A stretch of DNA of 12,422 nucleotides from Anaerolineales bacterium (lineage in GTDB: Bacteria > Chloroflexota > Anaerolineae > Anaerolineales > Anaerolineaceae), in the NCBI GenBank assembly GCA_020060485.1, contig JAGVAB010000018.1, positions 1 to 12,422 on the forward strand, written 5' to 3'. This document shows, in pieces, positions 7,284-12,422 of this stretch. The stretch's first letter is position 1. Every line of letters begins with the position of its first letter. The notes below the pieces were generated by a model, which saw only the letters and a list, made by a program, of their open reading frames with translations, was not told the origin of the DNA and ran no database searches. A program made the translations under genes and the position numbers.

Positions 7284-8396
7284 ATGGATTATCCAAGCAA
7301 CTACACGGTGATTGGCGCAGGGCATGGCGGTAAAACCATGGCCGCATATCTGGCTTTGTCGGGCAAAAAAGTTACCCTGTATAACCGTACCTATGAACAT
7401 GTGAAGATGATCGCCGCCCGCGGCGGGATCGAGCTGGAAAGCAACGAAGGCGGTTTGCGCGGTTTTGGCAAGATATTTCAGGTCACATCAGACATGCAGA
7501 CTGCCCTGGCAGAGGCGGAAGTGGTGATGGTGGTGCTGCCTTCTTCGGCTCATCGCGATATTGCCCGCCTGGCATCTCCTTTCCTGAAAGATGGACAGAT
7601 CCTGATCCTGAATCCTGGCCGCACGTGCGGTGCCATTGAGTTTGCCTATGTGCTTGAAGCAAATGAATGCAAGGCAGATGTGACCGTCGCCGAGACCGAG
7701 ACCTTTATTTATGCCAGCCGTTCTGACGGGCCGGCCCAGGCGCGCGTCTTCCGCACCAAGAATGCCGTGCCGCTGGCGGCTCTGCCTGCCAGCCGCACGC
7801 AGAAGGTTCTGGACGCCATCAATGATGTGTATCCTGAATTCATTGACGGCGTCAATGTGCTCAACACCGGCCTGAATAACATGGGCGCAATCTTTCACCC
7901 GGCGTTGACCATTCTGAATGCTGCCCGCATTGAATCAACCCTGGGGGATTTCCAGTTCTATATCGATGGCGTTACCTCCTCTGTGGCACGCGTGCTGGAT
8001 GCCCTGGACCGCGAACGGGTGACTGTGGCGGCCAGCATCGGCATTCGGGCGCGCACGGCGATGGAATGGCTGGCGGCGGCGTATAATGTTACCGGAGATA
8101 CGTTGCAGGAGGCTATTCACAATCAAACTGGATACTACGGCATTAACGCCCCCAGCACCATGAATCACAGGTATATCTTTGAAGACGTGCCGATGAGTCT
8201 GGTGCCGATTGCCGCACTGGGCACACGTTTCGGTGTATCGGTGCGCGGCATGGACAGCATGATCCGCCTGGCGTGCATTATTCACCAGACCGATTATTGG
8301 CGCCGCGGCCGCACTCTGGACAAGCTGGGCATTGATCATTTCTCCAGCATTGAGCTGCTGCGCTATGTCAATGAGGGGATCAAACCGGATTATTAG
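7284..8396 (+). CDS. NAD(P)-dependent octopine/nopaline dehydrogenase family protein
   Basis: The 370-residue product begins with a dinucleotide-binding fold, VIGAGHGGKTMAAYLALSG, then an acidic/Arg stretch after the second strand (LYNRTYEHV) that could tune NAD versus NADP choice. VVMVVLPSSAHRDIARLASPFL and LILNPGRTCGAIEFAYVL match the typical second half of the Rossmann domain in this family. The C-terminal helical domain carries NTGLNNMGAIFHPALTILNAARIE, the hallmark of opine dehydrogenases, where N and H act in catalysis. Such enzymes reversibly couple an amino acid to a 2-oxo acid through an imine. AAGGAG at 7272-7277, six bases before ATG 7284, sets the start; an in-frame ATG at 7278 is the only near alternative. 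It follows the cobalamin protein by 13 bases and precedes the PEBP gene by 32. Actual substrates cannot be read from the sequence. Confidence 0.85.
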   Translation: MDYPSNYTVIGAGHGGKTMAAYLALSGKKVTLYNRTYEHVKMIAARGGIELESNEGGLRGFGKIFQVTSDMQTALAEAEVVMVVLPSSAHRDIARLASPFLKDGQILILNPGRTCGAIEFAYVLEANECKADVTVAETETFIYASRSDGPAQARVFRTKNAVPLAALPASRTQKVLDAINDVYPEFIDGVNVLNTGLNNMGAIFHPALTILNAARIESTLGDFQFYIDGVTSSVARVLDALDRERVTVAASIGIRARTAMEWLAAAYNVTGDTLQEAIHNQTGYYGINAPSTMNHRYIFEDVPMSLVPIAALGTRFGVSVRGMDSMIRLACIIHQTDYWRRGRTLDKLGIDHFSSIELLRYVNEGIKPDY

Positions 8397-8428
8397 AGCT
8401 TTGACAAAACTGAGAGATCGTTCGCAAA

Positions 8429-8971
8429 ATGAAGATGATGGTTAGGTTTGTCTGTCTTTTGGTTTGTGGATTGTTGGCGGCATGTGCCCGTACACCGTCA
8501 GTGACGCAGGAGGTTGTGATGAAACTGGAGATCACCAGCCCGGCTTTTGCTCATGAACAGGGGATTCCAGAGTTGTACACCTGCAAGGGACGGGACATTT
8601 CACCGCCTTTGCAGTGGGGCGAACCGCCCGAAGGCACGCAGAGCTTTGTCTTGATCCTGGACGACCCGGATGCACCGGTGGGCACGTGGGATCACTGGCT
8701 GGTCTTCAATCTGCCGGCCGACCTTCGTCAGTTGCCCGAAGATGCAGCCAGTCTGCCGCAAGATGCGCTGACCGGCCGTAACAGTTGGGGCAGAAATGAT
8801 TACGGTGGCCCCTGCCCGCCCGGCGGGGCGCGGCATCGTTATTTCTTCAAGCTGTATGCGCTCGATACACGCCTTGACCTGCAAGCTGGCGCAAAGAAAA
8901 GCCAATTGGAACAGGCCATGCAGGCACACATCCTAGCCCAGGGTGAATTGATCGGCATTTATAAACCGTGA
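8429..8971 (+). CDS. PEBP family (YbhB/YbcL-type) protein, putative lipoprotein with internal start
   Basis: This phosphatidylethanolamine-binding-like protein (180 residues) has DDPDAP (78-83), WDHWLVFNLP (87-96) and GRNDYGGPCPPGGARHRYFF (from 121), the standard anion-pocket motifs; H89 and H136 line the pocket in relatives. The N-terminus is a textbook lipoprotein signal ending LLAAC (cysteine 19). Its ribosome binding site is weak (GAGAG, 12 bases before ATG 8429). A second in-frame ATG at 8519 (residue 31, MKLEITSPAF) has a perfect AGGAGG at 8508-8513 five bases upstream, and it starts exactly where the conserved domain and cytosolic family members start. The gene may therefore yield an anchored and a cytosolic form. 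A TTGACA at 8401-8406 could serve as its -35. Role unknown; bacterial relatives are linked loosely to binding of small ligands. Confidence 0.88.
   Translation: MKMMVRFVCLLVCGLLAACARTPSVTQEVVMKLEITSPAFAHEQGIPELYTCKGRDISPPLQWGEPPEGTQSFVLILDDPDAPVGTWDHWLVFNLPADLRQLPEDAASLPQDALTGRNSWGRNDYGGPCPPGGARHRYFFKLYALDTRLDLQAGAKKSQLEQAMQAHILAQGELIGIYKP
8508..8521 (+). promoter_or_regulatory. Strong internal ribosome binding site and alternative PEBP start
   Basis: AGGAGG (8508-8513), TTGTG and ATG (8519-8521) make an ideal initiation site inside the PEBP frame. The 16 bases CAGGAGGTTGTGATGA at 8507-8522 recur exactly at the pirin start (9823-9838), which supports real initiation here. Confidence 0.6.
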
Positions 8972-8993
8972 GGGGAGTAGCACACAAACGGCT

Positions 8994-9755
8994 ATGAGTA
9001 TCCTGCAATACCTTCTGATTGGATTGGCAGCTTTCTTCGGCGGGGCGGTGAATGCCCTGGCCGGCGGCGGAACACTGATCACCTTTCCCATATTGATTGC
9101 GGTGGGCATTCCGCCTGTCTCGGCCAATGTGACCAATACGGTGGCTCTGGTGCCCGGCTATTTTGGGGCTACGCTGGCCCAACTCAAGGACATCAAAGGT
9201 CAGGAAAACCGCAGCCGCATCCTGTTCCCTGTTTCGGCTTTGGGCGGCCTGGTTGGTGGTTTGCTGCTGATCAATACCAATGAAGATGCCTTCCGCACGT
9301 TGATTCCCTACCTCATCCTGCTCGCCACCCTGCTGCTGGCTGCTGGCGAACCGTTGCACAAATGGATCGTCAGGCGCAGTGGGCAGACGGATAACCTGCG
9401 CTCTCCTGAGACATGGGCTTTTTTGCCAATTTTTCTGGGGGCCATCTATGGGGGGTATTTTGGCGCCGGGCTGGGCGTGATCACCCTGGCTGTGCTGGGT
9501 TTGCTGATGAATGACACCATTACCCGGCTGAATGCACTCAAACAGGGAATCTCTCTGGCCGTTAATTTGGCCGGAGCAATTCTCTTCTTTTTTTCCGGCA
9601 AGGTGCATTGGCTGGCGGCTCTGGTGATGGCGGTCTTTGCCCTGGCTGGCGGCAGTCTGGGTGGGCGGCTGGCAGGCAAGGTCAAACCCGCGGTTTTGCG
9701 CCGGATCGTGGTGGTGATTGGCTTGATCGTTTCTTTGATTTACTTCGTTCGCTGA
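8994..9755 (+). CDS. TauE/SafE-family (DUF81) membrane permease
   Basis: The 253-residue product has about eight hydrophobic segments in two similar halves. Each half opens with a glycine-rich motif: GGAVNALAGGGTLITFP (about 16-32) and GAIYGGYFGAGLGVITLAV (from about 148). This internal duplication is the mark of the TauE/SafE family, whose members export small organic or inorganic sulfur anions such as sulfoacetate or sulfite. Many are annotated without known substrate. The hydrophilic middle (about 119-137, HKWIVRRSGQTDN) is probably a cytosolic loop. The gene starts 22 bases after PEBP. GGGGAG at 8972-8977 is 16 bases from the ATG, too far for strong initiation, and no closer start exists in frame, so its translation may be coupled to the upstream gene or be weak. 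It likely shares a transcript with the PEBP gene. Confidence 0.9.
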   Translation: MSILQYLLIGLAAFFGGAVNALAGGGTLITFPILIAVGIPPVSANVTNTVALVPGYFGATLAQLKDIKGQENRSRILFPVSALGGLVGGLLLINTNEDAFRTLIPYLILLATLLLAAGEPLHKWIVRRSGQTDNLRSPETWAFLPIFLGAIYGGYFGAGLGVITLAVLGLLMNDTITRLNALKQGISLAVNLAGAILFFFSGKVHWLAALVMAVFALAGGSLGGRLAGKVKPAVLRRIVVVIGLIVSLIYFVR

Positions 9756-9789
9756 CGACTGATGAACAGCCGCACTAATACGACAAATA

Positions 9790-9798
9790 TGGTATGAT
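9790..9798 (+). promoter_or_regulatory. Extended -10 promoter candidate for pirin
   Basis: TGGTATGAT contains TATGAT (9793-9798, 5 of 6) preceded by TG in the extended -10 position. No -35 match is seen at standard spacing. It would give a short leader of about 30 bases before the pirin ATG. Confidence 0.35.
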
Positions 9799-9834
9799 TT
9801 CTGTTGTGTTGTGGTTCAATAACAGGAGGTTGTG

Positions 9835-10677
9835 ATGACCAGTTCACGCCAGATCGTTCGTCAGATCACTCCCCAGTGGGTCGTGGAGGGTGCCGGGGTG
9901 CGGTTGCGGCGCAGCATTGCCACCCGCACACTGGATTATCTTGATCCTTTTCTGCTCTTTGATCATTTTGGTTCGGATGACCCGCAGGATTACCTGGCAG
10001 GCTTTCCAACCCATCCCCACCGCGGCATTGAAACCGTAACCTATATGCTGGCTGGCAAGGTGCGCCACGGCGACAGCATGGGCAACCGCGGCAGCATACA
10101 GGCCGGTGACGTGCAGTGGATGACGGCCGGCGGGGGCATTCTGCATGAGGAAATGCCTGAACCGCTGGATGGCCGCATGGAAGGATTCCAGTTGTGGGTC
10201 AATCTGCCTGCCAGCCACAAGATGATGCCGCCGCGCTATCAGGAGATCCTCGCTGACCAAATACCCGAAGCAGTGCGGCCAGACGGCAGCCGGATGCGGG
10301 TCATTGCCGGTGAGGTGGATGGGGTGCGCGGGCCGGTAACTGAAGTGCTGGCTGAACCGACCTATCTGGATGTTACCCTGCCGGCTGGCGTTGCCACCCA
10401 ATTCTCTGCCCCGGCGGAACAAACCGCGTTTGCCTATGTGTTCGAGGGTGCCGGTCGCCTTGGCGGACAGGAGGTCAGCGAAGTTCCCTGCCTTGCAGTG
10501 CTGGGAGATGGTGATGTGCTGGATGTGGCTGCCTTCAATGTGTCGCTGCGCTTTCTGCTGGTCATGGGACGCGCACTGCATGAGCCGATCGCCCGCTATG
10601 GGCCATTTGTGATGAACACCCAGGCCGAGATTCACCAGGCATTGAACGACCTGCGCAATGGCACTTTTGTGCGCTGA
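9835..10677 (+). CDS. Pirin family protein (bicupin)
   Basis: The 280-residue product is the usual pirin length and two-cupin form. The N-terminal cupin shows FLLFDHFG, then PTHPHRGIETVTYMLAG, GSIQAGDVQWMTAGGGILHEE and EMPEPLDGRMEGFQLWVNLP. Metal ligands by comparison with human pirin are H60, H62, H104 and E106, all present, so a mononuclear iron or related metal site should be intact. Bacterial pirins include quercetin 2,3-dioxygenases and redox-linked regulators of metabolism; which applies cannot be told. AGGAGG at 9824-9829 is five bases from ATG 9835; a GTG at 9832 is too close to it. It ends 2 bases from the stop of the convergent sigZ-like gene, with no room for a terminator between them. 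Confidence 0.94.
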   Translation: MTSSRQIVRQITPQWVVEGAGVRLRRSIATRTLDYLDPFLLFDHFGSDDPQDYLAGFPTHPHRGIETVTYMLAGKVRHGDSMGNRGSIQAGDVQWMTAGGGILHEEMPEPLDGRMEGFQLWVNLPASHKMMPPRYQEILADQIPEAVRPDGSRMRVIAGEVDGVRGPVTEVLAEPTYLDVTLPAGVATQFSAPAEQTAFAYVFEGAGRLGGQEVSEVPCLAVLGDGDVLDVAAFNVSLRFLLVMGRALHEPIARYGPFVMNTQAEIHQALNDLRNGTFVR

Positions 10678-10679
10678 AC

Positions 10680-11249
10680 TTACTCGCGGGATACGCCAGA
10701 TTCGTTACAGCAATGATTTGTCTTGGGAACATAGTCCACCAGTTGGCCATAATGGTCGAATTCAAACTGGCAGCAATCCTCCAGGCTTTGTTTCAGCAAG
10801 ATCCGGCCGCGCTGCACGCGGGACTTGGCGCCGCTGTTGGAAAGAGCAAGACGTTGCGCCAGGTCCTTTTGTGACACGTTTTCAAACTCGGTCAACATCA
10901 GGGCCTGGCGGTATTTGTCGGGCAATTCCGCGATAAAGTCCTTCAAACCGCTGGCGATCTCGTCTTCTGCAAATGTTTCTGGCAGTGAAACGGAAAAAAG
11001 CTCTTCGTCAAGCGGTGCGGCTGTAACACGCTTTGTGCGGTAATGATCGATGATCGTATTGCGGGTGATCTGGTACAGCCAGGGCAGCAAACGCTCATCG
11101 TCGCGCAGGGTGTGGATGTGCTGATGGATTTTGAGGAAGACATCCTGCAGGATGTCTTCCGCGTCCATTTCATCATTCACCCGCTTGAGAATGAAGTTTC
11201 TCAATTGTTGGCTGAATCGTTCCCAGACAAAGTGTGTATCCAGATCCAT
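10680..11249 (-). CDS. sigZ: SigZ-like sigma-70 family RNA polymerase sigma factor (ECF type)
   Basis: The 189-residue protein has sigma region 2 (about 10-75, including DAEDILQDVFLKIH and LPWLYQITRNTIIDHYR) and region 4 (about 103-155, ELPDKYRQALMLTEFENVSQKDLA with the recognition helix ALSNSGAKSRVQRGRILLK). The usual ECF spacing is kept. Beyond region 4 it carries a tail of SigZ type with cysteine pairs C159/C160 and C180/C181 around FEFDHYGQLVDY. The tail could bind metal or thiol-reactive arsenic and control activity; this is an inference. The ATG overlaps the arsM stop by one base (TAATG), so translation is coupled and the sigma factor should be made together with ArsM. No anti-sigma gene is seen next to it. 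The symbol follows family resemblance, not proof of orthology. Confidence 0.85.
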   Translation of the reverse strand: MDLDTHFVWERFSQQLRNFILKRVNDEMDAEDILQDVFLKIHQHIHTLRDDERLLPWLYQITRNTIIDHYRTKRVTAAPLDEELFSVSLPETFAEDEIASGLKDFIAELPDKYRQALMLTEFENVSQKDLAQRLALSNSGAKSRVQRGRILLKQSLEDCCQFEFDHYGQLVDYVPKTNHCCNESGVSRE

Positions 11250-11995
11250 TAATGTTTGGTGGCCTCCAGGGTCAGGCTGCCCATGCCGAAGTTTTCTTGT
11301 TTGACGGCGTCATAGATGCTGTATTGGTGGGTCTTCAGGTCTTCAAAACCGCTTTCCCGGACGAGTTCCAGATATTCTTCCTTGTCGATTGCTCCGGCCA
11401 CACAGCCGGCCCACAGGGACATATCTTGGCGCATCTCTTCCGGCATTTGTCCATATGTTACCACATCCGAGATGCAGAATCGCCCGCCGCTTTTCAGTAC
11501 ACGGTGGATTTCTGCAAAAGCCCGGCGTTTATCCGGCACCAGATTGATCACGCAATTGGAGAGCACCAGGTCAACAGTCTGGTCTGCAACAGGCAGGTTC
11601 TCGATCTCTCCCAGGCGAAAATCGACATTGGTGATGCCGGCATTGCGGGCATTGGTGCGGGCTTTCTCGATCATTTCTTCGGTCATATCCACGCCGATTG
11701 CCAGGCCGGTTGGGCCGACTTTTTTGGCTGCCAGAAACACATCGATGCCTGCCCCGCTGCCCAGGTCGAGGACAGTCTGCCCGGGTTCGATCTGCACAAA
11801 TTGGGTGGGCATGCCGCAGCCCAGTCCCAGGTCAGAGCCTTCCACAACCTCGACTCCCTCTGCACTGTAATCGATCAGGGGGTTAATTTCCACGTTTGCG
11901 CTGCCACAATCACAGCCGCTGCAGCAACTGCTATTGGACAGGACAATGTCACGGTACCTGTCTTTTACTTCATTCTTGATTGTTTTGTCGTCCAT
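11249..11995 (-). CDS. arsM: Arsenite S-adenosylmethionine methyltransferase
   Basis: ArsM methylates trivalent arsenic to mono-, di- and trimethylated species using S-adenosylmethionine, in the cytosol. The 248-residue protein has the cofactor motif VLDLGSGAGIDVFLAAKKVG (about 75-94), and acidic GVDMT at 101-105. The three cysteines that bind arsenic in characterised ArsM proteins appear as C60 (GLGCGMPT), C148 (LSNCVINL) and C198 (WAGCVAGA). An additional cluster, SSCCSGCDCGS (C24, C25, C28, C30), lies near the N-terminus. The length is shorter than forms of 280-400 residues with a C-terminal extension. AGGAG six bases before the ATG gives good initiation. The gene is first in a two-gene operon with the sigZ-like factor. 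A palindrome lies upstream, suggesting repressor control, perhaps by an arsenic sensor. Confidence 0.93.
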   Translation of the reverse strand: MDDKTIKNEVKDRYRDIVLSNSSCCSGCDCGSANVEINPLIDYSAEGVEVVEGSDLGLGCGMPTQFVQIEPGQTVLDLGSGAGIDVFLAAKKVGPTGLAIGVDMTEEMIEKARTNARNAGITNVDFRLGEIENLPVADQTVDLVLSNCVINLVPDKRRAFAEIHRVLKSGGRFCISDVVTYGQMPEEMRQDMSLWAGCVAGAIDKEEYLELVRESGFEDLKTHQYSIYDAVKQENFGMGSLTLEATKH

Positions 11996-12055
11996 GAAAT
12001 TCTCCTTTTGAATGGTAATTCATCTATTAAAGACGAAGGTAATCAAAAAAAGACG

Positions 12056-12102
12056 CAAAATACCAACGGTATTTTGTAACACTTCAGGCATGTCGTTGTG
12101 AA
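12056..12102 (-). promoter_or_regulatory. arsM promoter with overlapping operator-like palindrome
   Basis: Reading on the minus strand, TTCACA (12102-12097, 5 of 6 to the -35) is followed after 18 bases by TACAAA (12078-12073, 4 of 6 to the -10). A perfect 9-base inverted repeat, CAAAATACC and GGTATTTTG with a 3-base spacer, covers 12056-12076, over the -10 and predicted start. That is a classic repressor site. On the minus strand the palindrome is followed by a run of seven Ts at about 12045-12051, so a hairpin-plus-T attenuator is the alternative reading. Confidence 0.45.
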
Positions 12103-12422
12103 GACCTGTCCCTACGAAATAACTGCGTCATTATGGAAATCATCCAGCACCGTAGGGACAGGTTCAGCGAAGCGAACCTGTCCGCCCTGTCAATGCAAAC
12201 GACCCCCATCCATCCAAATTCAAACCCCGGGATCGCAGCACTGCGGACAGGTCACTGACCTGTCCCTACCGAAAAACTGCGCATTTTGGAAAACATCCAG
12301 CACCGTAGGGACAGGTTCAGCGAAGCGAACCTGTCCGTTCTGTCAATGCAAACAACCCCCATCCATCCAAATTCAAACCCCGGGATCGCAGCACTGCGGA
12401 CAGGTCACTGACCTGTCCCTAC
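12103..12422. repeat. Tandem 153-154 base intergenic repeat with inverted repeats
   Basis: Two near-identical units, 12103-12256 and 12257-12409, are followed by the first 13 bases of a third, cut by the window edge. Each unit contains two inverted repeats sharing GGACAGGT: a 10-base stem GGACAGGTTC/GAACCTGTCC with an AGCGAAGC loop, and GGACAGGTCA/TGACCTGTCC with a single C between. Unit copies differ mostly near their left ends (12116-12145 against 12270-12298). No reading frame in the array looks coding. Confidence 0.85.

Noticed and set aside
9844..10635. Long open frame on the minus strand inside pirin (263 codons)
   Set aside because: It is the antisense shadow of the pirin gene, rich in His/Gln/Gly from reversed codons, with no recognisable domain.
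12103..12422. CRISPR array
   Set aside because: The period is 153-154 bases, whole units are repeated and no variable spacers occur.

Overview
The window reads like a moderately GC-rich, environmental, Chloroflexota-type (Anaerolineae-like) chromosome. That placement is an inference. It rests on the RHS fragment style (YYPGRHYNEKVNGSTSTVKK), GGACAGGT-type intergenic repeats, a stand-alone glutaminyl-tRNA synthetase and the mix of families. No rRNA, tRNA or CRISPR array is visible.

Layout. Positions 1-1450 form a visibly AT-rich island. It holds an N-terminally clipped alpha/beta-hydrolase with Ser/Asp/His still present, followed 13 bases later by a lipoprotein built of five repeats whose tryptophans are exactly 46 residues apart. 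A GC-rich scrap of RHS-repeat protein (1479-1730) follows and stops at a palindromic repeat (1734-1757). The arrangement recalls a displaced RHS toxin/immunity module. From about 1860 the sequence becomes ordinary GC-rich genome: a receiver-PAS-histidine kinase (1968-3440), then glnS (3559-5244) with its own promoter and a clear intrinsic terminator (5271-5300).

After a 400-base gap comes a rightward run. It contains a 540-residue cobalamin-binding protein with a large mutase/methyltransferase-like C-terminal part, a tightly linked octopine/nopaline-type dehydrogenase, a PEBP (YbhB/YbcL) protein that has both a lipoprotein start and a strong internal cytosolic start, a TauE/SafE-family permease and a pirin. 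The first two are probably one pathway. The last three may share transcription, but pirin has its own extended -10 candidate.

On the minus strand, an arsenite methyltransferase (arsM) and a SigZ-like sigma factor overlap by one base and form an operon convergent with pirin. A near-perfect promoter/operator arrangement lies upstream of arsM. The window ends in two tandem copies, plus the start of a third, of a 153-154 base intergenic repeat containing two inverted repeats.

The candidates most worth follow-up are the cobalamin-protein/opine-dehydrogenase pair, the arsM-sigZ operon with its cysteine-tailed sigma factor, the possible dual-localisation PEBP, and the AT-rich RHS-associated hydrolase/lipoprotein cassette.
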